From Tetrahymena elliotti 4EA (Eukaryota > Ciliophora > Oligohymenophorea > Hymenostomatida > Tetrahymenidae): 64,000 bases of DNA. The notes under the pieces were generated by a model, which saw only the letters and a program-made list of their open reading frames with translations, was not told the DNA's origin and did no database searches. Numbering within the stretch: position 1 is the first letter of the stretch; each line of letters opens with the position of its first letter. Location of the stretch: positions 124,001 to 188,000 of the forward strand of contig AFXF02001505.1 in the NCBI GenBank assembly GCA_000231825.2. The letters are read 5' to 3'. Shown piece after piece: positions 13,801 through 26,900 of the stretch. A program made the position numbers and the translations under genes.

Positions 13801-16800
13801 CTTTCTACATTGATAATGATAATACAAATTGTAAAACTCACTTACATTACTTGTTTAGAGCTAAAAACTTACATCAAGATCTTGATATGTCTTAAATTGT
13901 CTTTGAAAACAATTTCATGTTCTAATAAGTTAATTATGTTATGAGTATGATTGAAAGTATTTACATGCTAAAGTAAAAGACTTTAGTGATGAAAAGTATT
14001 TAAGAAAATATTGAAAACATCAACCAGCTATTCAAACTTTCTCCTTATTTGTAGAATATTTAAGTTATTCATATCTCAAGTTTAGAAGATAGAGAGTCTT
14101 TTTATCCTGTTTGGGTAAATTTAGCAAAGACAAACAAACTACCAAACCTAGTAGATCTCAGCATCTCAAAGGTGTAACTTGCTGTAAGAAAACTTAATTT
14201 ATTTTTAATTTATTTAAATATTATTTATTAAAAAGCATTTAAAAATCCTATTGGTTTAAGAAAATAAGCCAAAATTAGATCTTTCTAAATTGCTTTATGA
14301 AAATGGAGATATAGTTGATGATGAATGCCTTAAAATTTTAAGTGTACAGCCAAATCTTTTGAACATGGAAGTTCTTGATCTTTCTTCAATTAGAATAAGT
14401 AAAAAATTCTAAAAAAACTCAATTAAGTTGTTATTTTTTTAAAAAAGTTTAAAATGGGATAAGCAGCTCAAGCTTGCTCGAATTTGCTCTCAGTAAATAT
14501 GTTTGTAACATTAAAAAGATTATTTTATATGAAGATTAAGAGAAGATTTCAAGAGCAACTCTACCAAAGTTTGAGGATAAGCTGCAAAAAAAGCTTAATA
14601 AACATAAAAGGATTTATGAAATTTATGAATAAAATGGTGAAGAGATGAATGTAAATAAAGAAGAAGTTGCAAAACACTAAGGAGAGTATGTAGGTATTTA
14701 CGAAGATATGTTGTTGACTAATAACTTCTTTAATTTAGAAAGTATCGAATTTAAAGGGATAGAATGTATTCATCCTTTATATGTACTCTATACTGCTCAT
14801 AGAGTTAAAAAGAGATTCTATTCTCCTAAATTTAATCTAGATGATTTCTTTGTCTCTTTGTCAAATTATTTTACTGATCTAAATAATTAAGATAATGAGT
14901 ACCTTGAAAAGAAAAACTCTATTTAACAGATATTTAACTTATTTTATGAAGTCGATAAATCCTTTTACACAAAAAGACATAAGGTGCTTAAAATTTAGCC
15001 TTTTTCTGTATTTAGTAGAAATAGTGTTTCATATATCTTAAGTAGATTAGAGCATATGTATTTAGTAGAAGAAATGAATATAAAGCTGATTGATCCTAAC
15101 TAGAATTTATTCTTCATTTTTAGATATAACTACAAAAATAAATTTTTACTAAACCTTAAAAAGATTAATTTTGATTGGGATATAGTTTAGTCTTATTATT
15201 TTAGCGAATATTATTTCTAAGATATGCTAACAAACTTAGAATGTTCTATACAGGAAGATTAATTCCAATTTAGTCCATTTTTTTATAAAAATGTTATTCC
15301 TATGAAAAGGGAATCTGATCTACCTATTGATAACATTTTTTTATCTCTTGCTTAGTTCCCAAAAGTTCTAAGTTCTATGAAAGATCTTGTACTTTACTTA
15401 GAGGAAATTCAGATATCCACAATCCAATATATCTTTTAATCCGTTAAAGAGTTTAGGTGTAAATAACTGATTCTAAAAAGAAATTATAATAACCAAGAAA
15501 CCAAAGGAGATAATCTTAAAACTCTTCAAGATAATGTGATTAACCTTATTTTAACAAAAAAATCTTTAATTCAAGTTAAGAGATTCAAGCCAATTTTACA
15601 AATTACATTTAAATAATTTATTGATCTTATTAATATTGAATTCTTCCATAGCTCTGTAAATATTTTTGAATTTTGCAAAAATTATGTTGAGTCATTTGAG
15701 AAAATAAAACCTAAATTATCTGAAGCTTTATAATTAATGTAGTTTAAAAATTACTTCTAATTAGAAGAGTTAGTGATTCCTAATTTTGAGATCGATATCA
15801 ATAATAATAATAAATACTTATGTGAGCTTTCATAATTCAAAATCTTGAAAATGACTAATTTAAAGGAGTTAAAAATTTAATATTCAGTCAGTCAAGCTGA
15901 TTTAGAATACTTATGCTATGAGGTCTATCCAATTAATTCAAAGCTAAAAGTTACTTTTAATTCAATTTAAGATGAAATTTTAGTTAATCTTTTTACCCCT
16001 CCTAAACAAGAAATTCAGTAAAAGTCTGAAGGAACGAAATAAAATATAACAGAAGTAGAAGACAAAGATTAATAAATTAATTACTAAGAATCAAAGGAAG
16101 GGCTAATGAAAATTTTATCTTACACCTATGATTAAAAGGGTCGTGATTGGACAAATATTCTAAACTTAATTAACCAACATTTGAATTAACTAGATGAGTA
16201 GAAAAAAATGGCAGTTTATTAAAATATACATTAAAATAGTTCAAGATATTATTTTCCTAAATTGCAAATTACTCCTTAGGTACTTTTCAATAAAGAAATA
16301 GCTAAATTAACTGCATACAAAATATATTATCCAAATATCTAAATAACTGATCCAAAATATACATCGTCGTTATAAATATTCCTAAGTAAACTTGATTGTG
16401 TTCATAATGTCACCATTCAAGGGGAAAATGATTTTAATTTTTTCCATTTACTCCCTCTCTTTGAAAAATGTTGTAGCACTTAGGTGTTTGAAGATATTTT
16501 TGAACACTCAAGCTCATAGATTACTTATGAAGATATTTCTAAAATTCCTCCATATATTTTAATGAACATGAATTACTTATGTCTTAAAAAGAATAAATAT
16601 ATTCTCAATGAAAAATCTATTGAAACAATTTAATATTAGAAAAAAAGATTTTTCTTAGATGATGCTGGTGGCTAAAAAAAGAATAAAAAGAAAAAATAAT
16701 AAAAACAATAGGTATAAAGTAATATGGATGTAGAAGAATAATAAAACTAAAATAGCAACTTAAATGAAGATAATGATTAAAATGAAGAGGATGATGAGCT

Positions 16801-19800
16801 AAAAGAAAAAAATGAAAGTGGAAGCAGTGATAGTGATAGCGATAGCAGCTAAAGCTAAGATGGCAAAGAAAATGCTGCTATAAAAGCTGAAAAAGAAGTC
16901 GAAGAGGAAGAAGAATAAAGAATTAATGATGAAGACTTGATGGATGAAAAAAAATGGTTCACAAAAGAAAGGCTAGCAGAGTTTTTACAAAAGTTTGAAA
17001 AGCTAAAAAGAATCAATTTCGGTGATACTTAGATTGCAGGAGAACATTTTACAACTATTCCATTTAGTAATTTACATTATAGACTTGAGCATATTGATTT
17101 AGATAATTGTAAGGTACAAAATCCAACTGTATTTTTAACAAACTTCCTTTAAAGCTGGGAGCATGATTCAGAAAATGGAGAACCAAGGTAAAACAAAAAT
17201 ATTTCAAAATAATAAAAATAAAATAATAATTTTTTATAAAAATTAATAGTTTATAATTACAAAGATTTATTTCTCAGATATCTTTTACAAATAATTTCCC
17301 ATCAAATATTGAATTTATCAAAGAGTTAATTGATAGCTAATATTTCAAAGAGCATGTGAAATATTTAAATTTATTGAATTTGATAAAATTACATGAGTAG
17401 AACGGTAAAGAATTAATGAAAATTCTTTCACAAATATTAAAAAGAGGTGATAACATATTTTGTATTACTTCATTCCTCATCACTCTAGGTGATATTCGAA
17501 ACAAACTAAGTGACATAGAGTTTGATTTGATAACAAGATCTTATAATTCAATTTAATATCTATCTCCATTCTTATTCAATAATGTATACTAAGGTTTTAA
17601 CCACATTATTTAGCATACAAGTGTTAGCCCTAAGTCAAAAGTAATGTATTTTTTGAGTACTAATTTCTAGAAATACTTATCTGGATGCTCGTTTTATGAA
17701 ATATTATATCTTATTTTTGATGAAGATGATTTAATTCAGAATGGAATTATTTTAGAGGATTTTTCATCTATTGTTGAGACTGAATTCGAGAAATTGGAGA
17801 ATCTTTTTGAAAACCTTTTGAAAATTTTAGATTCTTTTATAGAAAATAAAGTAGGCATAAGTAATTTCTACTTTAATTAAATTTAATACTACACAGAATA
17901 GCTAAAAGAAGCTATAAATTCATTAGACAATCAACATTTAAAAGATTAAATTAAATAAATTTGCAACAATTTACCTAATTACAGTAATAAGTATCTTGAA
18001 ATAGCAGATATTGACTAATAATCAACTGAATTAAATTAATTAAAGATGATTAAATCTTAATCAGTGGGAATAAAATAAAAATCAACAAATAGAATGAAAA
18101 CTTCAAATCTTAAATTTTCTTAAGCTTCTTCAATGACTAAATCTTTCTTTTAGAAAGGTTAAGCTTCTAACTTAAAAAACCTTTAAGAAAGAGGTTTAAG
18201 TGAGAAAAAACTGCAATAATATGAACATTAAATCATTATCACGGTACAGTATATGACTTCAATATGCTTAAAAATGAAAAAATCATTTGATTATAATGAG
18301 TTATGTATTCTTTTAGAATTTGTTGAAACATTAAACTTGGGAAATAATAGCTTTTTGAACTTTAAAGGTTTTAATAATTACATTAAGAGTCATATCTCAC
18401 CTTGGTTAGCTATGAACTAAGGCATTTAAAAGTTAAAAGTATAAGGAGATAATGCTAATTCTAAACTTGATTTAAGTACAAAAAATTTGAAGATATTAGT
18501 GAAATAGAGCAAGCAAGATGATGATGAAGATATTAATTAAACAAAAAGAAATAATTTAGAAAACTTAATTGAATCAGATAATGAGCTTGATGATACTATT
18601 TTTGATCATCTTTGCTTATTCATATAAAAGAGAATGAAAGGTCTCCGTTATATTAATTTAAGTGGTGTAAATGTTAGTGATATATTTGCAGAAAAATTTA
18701 GTTTGATCCTTTCAGATGAGAATTAGCTTAGAAACTTAGTCAAATTAGACTTAACTAATAATAGGCGTCTCTCTGCTTTTGGTATGAAATATTTGTATGC
18801 TGCTATCGTAGATAGAATACATAAAGGATTTAGGTTAGAATTAAGTTCAACTTTTGCAGAAGTACAAAGTTTGAAAGCTCGTGTCACAGCACTTGAAGTG
18901 AAAATAGAGAATCTAGATGATAAATTAACTTAAAAAGAAAGTAAAATAACAGTAGAAAATTATTAGATAGTTGATTAAAATAAAATCAAATAATCCCAAA
19001 TCAATTAAGAAACCAAATAAAATATTTAGTAAACAGGTAAAAGTAAAGCTTTAATAAAAAGCTAACCACAGCTTAATGATAACCTTGAAGAAGCTGGTAA
19101 ATTGATATAAACCAAATAAAATGGCTTTCCTAATGTTCCTAACTAAAACCTTCCAAATGAGATGGTATAGATGGTATTTTTATTATAAATTAAAAAATTA
19201 AATTTTTAATTAAAATTATTTTTATTTAAAATAAATAGTTGGAGAAATACTCATCTTAGTCTATTGATAAGAAGGATCGTAAGCTTAATTCTCTGTTAGA
19301 TGAATATAAAAGATTTTAGGAATACTTAAAGAAATGCTCAGAGTAGGTAGATAAATATGATAGAGTTAATGAGCAGGTAGATCTGATGAGCTTTATGAAT
19401 AATGTTACAAATATTGGTTTATTTGATTCAATTAATAGTTTCGTTATAAGAAATTGGAGGACTCATTACTTTGTGATAATAACAATTGGATTACTTTTGT
19501 TTCCTTTAACTATTTTTCACTTAATTTAAGTTCTTTTAATTAGAGTTAATGCCAAAATTAGCACATACACATTTTCTCCTGATTTTATTTACAGACTATT
19601 TAAGAAAAAAGATTATTCCATACTTGTAGATAAAAAAGTTCCTGAGTCAATTACATTCTAAGATTTTTATTTTGATAAAGATGTGGCTATTCTAGATTAG
19701 GTTATTAGTGGGAAGAATGTGTCTATTAGTGATGTATATTCGTTCATATTTTTAAAACAAAAATTTTTAATTTATTATTTTTTTTTAAATTGATTAGTAT

Positions 19801-21431
19801 GCACTGAAATCAAAACTAAATAGAGTCTAATAATTTTTGGAAAGTCCAACACAGGACAACTTTTAAAACATCAAAAAGGGGCTACAAACTGAAAAAACAA
19901 CTAATTTACTTAAATATTTAGACTATGTTATTGTATTTAACATTGTCGTCTTTTAACTTTTCTTTGGAATAGCCTACCCTTTCATTATAGAAAGCTAAAA
20001 AACTCAAGATAATTGTAACTAAACATCGTCAATATAGGATATACCAATTTACATTTATCTATTTGTATCTTGCATCATAGAACTTACATTACTGAGAAAT
20101 TTAGAATCTATAATTGGTTCATAATAAATATTTACAACAAGTAGTTTGTCAGTTATTTCATTACTCTCTTCGTCGATTATGGCACGCTATGACATATATA
20201 CAGATGTTTGCTTTGGATTGTAAATTACTTTTTGTAAAAAACTAAAATCTGAAGATTTAGGAGTTTATTGTTTGGTCTTAGCTGCTTTGAATATGAGCTT
20301 ATCATTTTATATGCAAAAAAATTGCATTTCTAGAATATTGGATTATAAAAAGAGGAAGGCTGGTGAAATTCACAATACTTCATATATAAACGTTTATACT
20401 AAATTAACTCTTTTATAAGAGATGAATGCTTTTGGTACAGTTTTAGATCGATTTTCAACAACTGCTATTTAATCTTTTGAAAAACCATTATTTAAGTTTA
20501 GTTTCATGCAAGGAATAATTGTTCCCTAGGTTATTATATCAAAATTCATTAGAGCATTCATAGAAGATATTCCTTAAATTTTCATTATTTTATTCTATCA
20601 ATTCAGATAGCAAGGATCATCATAGATTTCTTTCACCAGTTGGCAATATTAAAGAGTAATTTTACATTGTTAGTATCAAAATTAATCATTTATTTATTTT
20701 TATCTTGAAAGGTCATTTTATCATCATTTTTGAGTCTTTTTAGTGCCTTGTCTTAAACATGGCATGCAAAACCTAGTATATTCAAGACTTACATGTTTTC
20801 AGAATATATTGGATTTATTCAAAAAGGAGAAAATGGATACAAAATAAATGTTACTTACAAAGACTTTAGTTAATCATATACATATGAATAAATATATGCC
20901 AAAATTAAAACATATATACGTGCTTACCCAATATAAAGCCATAATATTTTAGAAAGCAGAAAGAAAGCTGCATTGAATTAAGTAGTTAGGTAATAAAGTT
21001 AAAGTGTAGCAGCTAATAATGAGAGTTAATCTTAAATACAAGATAACCTTTCATAAGATTAATCTGTAAATATAACTTCAAATCATACTTTACGTTCTGC
21101 TATGTAAAGCGAAGCAGTTTCTATATAAAGAAGATAGTCATTTATTTCATAAAAAAACAATGGTAAAAAACATTTAAAATAATCTTTAAATTTATAAAAT
21201 CAATAAAAAATAGATGATGCTTTCAGTGAAAGAAGTGTTGCTACTCGTGAAGTAATTCAAAGATAGAGATTAATGGATTACTAAACTGGTCTAATTCATT
21301 ACTTATGTACAGAAGGTCTTACACCTGAAGAATTCTGGAAATGTGTTGATTACTATGAAGATCAAAAGAGCTAGGCAGAAAAAGTTATACAAGATAGCAA
21401 AAAAAAGACTAAAACAGTAACAGCTGTATGA
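4869..21431 (+). CDS. Giant leucine-rich-repeat, multi-pass membrane protein (copy A)
   Basis: Starts MDPSKAYGQKIPLNNQ and ends TVTAV-TGA; roughly 5,000 residues after splicing. Order of parts: a helical N-terminal region of about 200 residues with no recognised family; a K/E/D-rich charged linker (about 5510-5690); a second helical region; then many degenerate leucine-rich repeats of the RNI/AMN1 kind (for example SNILYLDLSDIKLPNMDDC and FKGCPLITERGISFI). An acidic, Ser-Asp-rich linker lies at about 16660-16920. A last LRR block is followed by a coiled coil (about 18870-18990) and a membrane module (about 19460-20770). The tail is Q/S-rich. At least 15 short introns, for example 7184-7239 and 7817-7871; the splice pattern matches copy B. 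In-frame TGA codons were met only inside introns in the parts I followed. Function unknown. It could be a membrane-anchored scaffold or sensor, but that is inference. Confidence 0.85.
16660..16935 (+). other. Acidic low-complexity linker in giant LRR protein A
   Basis: Encodes a lysine/glutamine run (KKNKKKKQQKQQ), then an Asn/Asp/Glu stretch, a Ser-Asp repeat (SGSSDSDSDSS) and a poly-Glu run, before folded LRR sequence resumes at KKWFTKERLAEFLQKFEKL. It separates two LRR blocks and is conserved in copy B at about 35725-35970. It looks like a disordered hinge and possible phosphorylation target. Confidence 0.75.
19460..20770 (+). other. C-terminal multi-pass membrane module of giant LRR protein A
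   Basis: Six or seven hydrophobic segments. The first is HYFVIITIGLLLFPL near 19465, after a coiled-coil stretch. A well conserved cytosolic-type loop follows (FSPDFIYRLFKKKDYSILVD). The others begin near 19920, 20040, 20130, 20260, 20510 and 20710. An E-D-I-P-Q motif sits at 20563-20577 at the edge of a membrane helix. That motif recalls XK-related and other eukaryotic polytopic membrane proteins, but I cannot assign the family by eye. Introns interrupt near 19186-19240, 19737-19800 and 20655-20710. Confidence 0.7.
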
Positions 21432-21709
21432 AGAAATCATTAAAAATAATAAAAATAAAATATATTTCACTTTTAGAATATTTATATATTCATAAATCCT
21501 TAAATTTATACTTTTCTTAATTTAAGAATTTTCATAAAAGATCAAAATGTAAAAATTGAGAGTTGAGTAAAAAATATATATTTAATTATGTTACAAAGTA
21601 TGAAAAATACATTGAAGATTATTTAATTCATTAAAAGGTAAGTTGTAAGAAATTAATTTGACTTGCATAAAGAATAAAACATATCGATTTGTTATTTATT
21701 TTACTTAAA

Positions 21710-23182
21710 TCATACATACCAATCAAATTTAATTAGAGATATCAATTTACTTCTTTCATTTTCTGAGTTTCCTGTTGAGCAAAATACTGAAAATTTTTCA
21801 AACTCTGGATTTTCATCATCTTATTCTTTAGTTTTAAAGAAAGTCAAAGGATTCCATGGAATCCATTCTATGTTTTAATTATATAAGTATTAATACTCAA
21901 TAGGAGTGCTTATTCTATCTCCTATATTAATAATTTTCACTTGGCCAAGCTTACTGGCTCCAACTAAAGCTATTGAATTTTTACATTGTTTAATGAATTC
22001 ATCTTTATTCTTGATTACAATTTTTTCTTCTTTTAGCTTAGTGATAATTTTAAATGAGTGTATACATTAATTAAAATTAAAGAATTTCATAATGTGCTAA
22101 CCTGTGACAACATTTATTACATCAACTCTCCCTTAAGTTTAAAAACTGTATCCTACCAAGTACTTGAAATTAATAAATCTTTATAGACACCAAATAGATC
22201 TTTAGAATTTTAGAGATCTGACCTATTTAGCTTTATTCTAATTTGGATTAAATTTTAAAACTTTTATAAATCCTTGGCCAGTTCCATAAGACATAAAATT
22301 ATCATCACTTTCACAAAAGGAATATACTTAAGAAGTTTCTCCTATTGCTTAAATCAGTTTTAAATTTATTTTTAAACCAGTTTCTTCATCACAACTTAAA
22401 TAATCAGAAGTATTTGATAAGTTGTCATCTAGATTATCATCATTCTATTGTTGATCTTGACCTTCTCTGGTCTCAGGAATTTATGCTTCATTCTATGAAA
22501 TTTCTTCTTAATTTTAATCAGATTGATGCTCTTATTCCATTACATTATTTATTTTTCTAATAGTTAGCTACCAAATTTTAAAGAAGTGATCACTGCCACA
22601 TGTGATCAGTAATTTTTTATCTTCAATATAATGAATTTTAGTTATTGATTTTATATGGGCAGTTATCTAATTAATGAATCTAATAGTGCCTTTATCTATG
22701 AAAGTCAAATCATAAAAGCACAGTGATTTATCATATAATCCACCTCCAGAAATGACAATATCTACATCATCTATTCTAATAACTTAAATAGATAATACCC
22801 AATCATGATGTCTATAATCTTCAAAAATAATCTTATGAGAAAAAGAATCATAGCAGAAAAACTAATCCATGCTTGTTCCTAGGAATATGTATCTGTTTTT
22901 GTAAGATGCAACTGAGCAAATAAAGCCATAGCTAGGGCATTTAATAGGCTAATGAATTTCTCTTAAATTGATTTATCTTCTTTACAATTAATATAAGTCT
23001 GGTGATTCTGCTTCCATTTCATCTGCCCAATCTTTTTTAAATTCTTCAACTATCATTTGGTTGTGATTATTTTGAATGTTTTATGGATTATTATTTTCTT
23101 ACTATTCTTCATCCTATCTTTATCCTCGATTTATAGATTGGTTGATTAAGTTTAATATTTCCTAAACATCAAAATTGTTCAT
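21710..23182 (-). CDS. WD40-repeat-like protein
   Basis: Intronless 490-residue protein from ATG 23180-23182 to TGA 21710-21712. The first 60 residues are Q/N-rich. Beta-propeller-like repeats follow: YGFICSVASYKNRYIFLGTS; HHDWVLSIQVIRIDDVDIVISGG...LCFYDL; and HIKSITKIHYIEDKKLLITCGSDHFFKIWQ, which ends in a classic GSD...IW signature. A 60-residue acidic/Gln insert comes next, then further strands (SFCESDDNFMSYGTGQGFIKVLKF). About six or seven blades are possible, many degenerate. It lies in opposite orientation between the two giant LRR genes, with its 3' end 278 bp from copy A and its 5' end 733 bp from copy B. Such proteins are usually interaction platforms; the specific role is unknown. 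A GT at the last codons leaves a small chance of one more 3' exon. Confidence 0.82.
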
Positions 23183-23915
23183 TTATTCTTATCTTTTACT
23201 TTGCTTATAATCAATTCTAGCTTGTTTTAAATAGAAATTATTAATAAATAATTCAATCAATTTTAGAAGAACACTATTCAATCTGATTAAATCTGATAAA
23301 ATTAAATAAATAGGTATATCTTCTATTATGTTTTTAGATTCAATAATGATAATAATATAAATATTTAAATTCATTAAGCAGAGAAAAATATTTAGAATAC
23401 AATTAAAATATTGAAGAAAAACCCAACTCAATTAAAAATAAAATGTATTTTTATTTTGTTTAAAATTTATTTTAAAATTCAAGTTTCAGATTTTTATCTA
23501 AACATAAATTAAAATCTTAAATATTCTGAAATGATTTAAATTTTGTTTGAAAGAGAAGAAATGGATTTTTGGGAAGATAAAACAAAAAAACAGATAGATT
23601 ACTAATGATAATGCTAGCTTAATTCTTTAAGTAATAAACAAACCCCAAAAAATTTAAATATTTTTTTAGTGAATAAACAAATAAATAAAAACTAAAAAAA
23701 AACAGGTATTAGTCAAAAACTGTAATCTGAATTCAATAAATTATTTATCCTTAATAGATTGACGATTTCAATAATAAACAATAAAAAAGCAAAAAATTTT
23801 TTTAATTTAAAAGTAAGAATTAAAGTAAAGGTGTAGAGTTTAAATAATAACTATCATTTTAAATTAGGAAAAAGGCAAGTGAAAGCAACTAAAGAAAAGT
23901 TAAGGTGTTATTAAA
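23183..23915. other. Divergent promoter region between WD40-like gene and LRR copy B
   Basis: About 730 bp of A/T-rich spacer between two outward-pointing genes, so both promoters should lie here. Open frames seen within it have the composition of non-coding DNA. No specific motif recognised. Confidence 0.55.
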
Positions 23916-26900
23916 ATGAACTAATTAACAAGGGTATATGGTTAAAAAATTCCTAGGAACCCATAACCTTACCATACAAATGAAAGAATAGAGTCTTTTG
24001 TAAAGCTAGTTACATAATTTGAGTATATATCTGAATACATCAAACCGTATAGAAAGTTAATTTTGGAAGAAAACGAAGAATTTATGAAATTCGTTGTAAG
24101 TTGTATCAGTGATGTTATTACATATAGAGATGATTATGAGCCTTGGACTCAATTTAATGCAATTAGAATTCTTAAGTTACTAATTGAACTTTTTTCTGAG
24201 TAATTTTAATATTTAGTAGAGTAGAACTTGTTAGAATAGATGAAAAATATAGCACTGACAACAAAATAAAATAAATCTGAAAACGGATGTCTCTATTTTG
24301 TTAAGGAATAGTATGTTATAAATAATGAATTAAGATTCTTAGGTCAATAATATATCACATTGGTGTTAGAATGCCTTTAAATTTGGGGTATATGGTTTAA
24401 AAACTCCAAATTTGAAGTTGCTTACAATAACCTTAAAAGCTAGGGCGTTAAATTCACTTAAAACTATACATATTTTTCACCTACTGAAGCAACAATGACA
24501 TAAGAATAAGTTTAAAAAGAAATTTAAAGTGTAAAATAAAAGTATGATCCTCAACCCAACTAGGCAACAAAAGAGACGGAAAAAAAAGAGAAAGGAGATA
24601 AAGGTGAAAAAGATGAAAAAACTGAAGAAAAACAAGAAAAGTAAGATAAAAAAGATAAAGAGATAGAAAAAGAATCAGAAAAGGTTATTTTAAATGTTAC
24701 AATAGCAGATGAAAAGAAAACAAACATCCAAAAGTTTGTTGATCTGTTACATAAATAATACTCAGAAAGTAGAATAAGTTATCTCAATATAAGAAGTTAT
24801 TTAGGAAAGCCAGATGCTGATTATTATGCTCATAATTAAGTAGCACCTTATATTTCAAGTATTGATTTCCTTAAAAAGTTTAAATTTGTCATGGCAGCAT
24901 CTAAATGCTTATGCTTTAGTTTCACAGATAGACCATATGAATTTGCTATATTTCCATTTAGAACTATTATGAACAAATATTTGTTTAACAATCTTGATAA
25001 AGATTATTTTAATTTATTTATTGATTATCTTATTAAGACTTTATTAAATCTTTTAGAATTTCAACAAAATCACTACAAGAAACTTAAAAATGAAGGAAAA
25101 TAAGTTTAGATATGCTTTAATTATGATTAGTAAAATTTTGTCTAGGTTTAAGTTGACCTAGTAAACCTTTTGAATAAATTTAGTTCATTATATCCAGAAA
25201 ATAAATATGCTATTGAATTCTAAACTATTTTAGCTAAACTAAAAAAAAATGATTCTCTATTTTTACTTGAAGATGCTACTGCTGAATTACAATAGTTTAG
25301 AGAATCATAAGCTACAAAATTAGAAAATAAAAAGAAAGAAATATAAAATTTGATTTCTACTCCTAGCTATATGTTGGACATAAAAGAGGCATTTAAAGTG
25401 AATAAAATTAAGATTAATTATAGAAGGAAAATGCAAATTTTACAAAATAAAGTTGTTGCGTTTACTTATTTTTCAAAAGAAAAGCCAAGTAATTATTATC
25501 TTTTTTTTACAAATAATTGTATTTTATTTTTAATTAAAATAGATTGTTATTATGTTGAAAATTTTTAATTATCCTCTAAAAAGAAGCACATTGTCTACAT
25601 TTAAGTAGATGATCTAAATGAAGTTTTCAAAGTATTAGATGAGTAAGAAAAGTTAAATTTTCCACTCAAAGACAAAGAATTGAGATTTTATCTTTCCAAA
25701 GTTTAGATAAAATATGATAAAATGTATGAAAATTAAAATATTTTACTCTCTAGATTAAGCTTTAAAAACTGTTCTACTTAATTAATTATGGCTTTTGTTA
25801 TGCTCAATGTTACGAGTAAAGACAAGTTACCAAAATCTTTAGAAATTATTAATTGCGGAATTAACGATTATGAACTCAAGGAACTGATAAAGCATTTGGA
25901 GAATCTTTACAATCAAGGTAGAAGCCAGGATTTTTTCCCAAGATATAACATGAAAATAAGAGTGGAAGGGTGTAGAAATCTCTCATACTAGTTTTTAGAA
26001 ATTTTTAATCATTCAGTTGAGAAGTGGAATTAATTGCAAGAGAAATATCAAACAGATAAAGATAGTTACAGGTATGTTATAAGAGATACAAAACTTAATC
26101 TTATCATAAAAAACTCTGTTAACTTTAAAGGTGAAGATTTTTTAAAACTATCAACTTATGAAATACTGAGGTAAATAATAATATTTTTAGTATTAATTTT
26201 TTTAAAAAAATTTTTATATTAAAATGATAACAAAAGAGGTGTGACAGGAATGAAATTAAAAAAATTAGATGGAGAAAATATTGATCAAACTATGCATCAT
26301 TTGCTTTCTTTTCGTTTTATTTACACAAAAGAAGAAATTTATGAATAAAGTGAATACTATGCAACTAATCTAAAAGGTCTAAGTTTTGATTCCTCTGTCT
26401 GTAACAATTTTGATGATCTAAGATTACATGAAGAATACTTTAGCAAATATTTGAAAAAAATAAGTTTCAGATGTACTTCACAAATAAAGTAGAGCATAAC
26501 TTTTAGTAGAATGACATCATACTCTTTATCTAAATTAACTGTTTTAAAGCTGAAAAATTGTATTTTGACATCTGATTTTTTCAAAAATCTCTCAAGTTTG
26601 ACCTGCATAGAAAATTTGCAGAGACTCAATTTTACAAATTCATAATTTGACTCAAATGATCTAAATAATTTTATTTTAACTTCAAGCTTGAACTAACTTT
26701 TTGAGTTAAATTTAAGTTAAACATCTATAGATGACAATATATGCTACTCAATTTATACTTATTTTTCTTAAAAGAAAGTTCTCTTATCTCTTGATATTTC
26801 AAATAATCTATCAAAAGTATTGTTTTTTCCTAGAAAATTTATTTTTTATCTATTTTTTACAAAAGAAATTAACTCACAAAGGTATTAAATACTTGACATA

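Noticed and set aside
4869..21431. Reading the giant LRR locus as a pseudogene because of many short frames
   Set aside because: Once TAA and TAG are read as glutamine and short GT...AG introns are removed, the frame continues through the whole locus in the parts followed. The paralogue keeps the same exon structure.
23189..23431. 80-residue minus-strand open frame upstream of the WD40-like gene
   Set aside because: Composition is that of A/T-rich spacer (Ile, Leu, Asn, Phe), no motif, and it occupies the expected promoter region.
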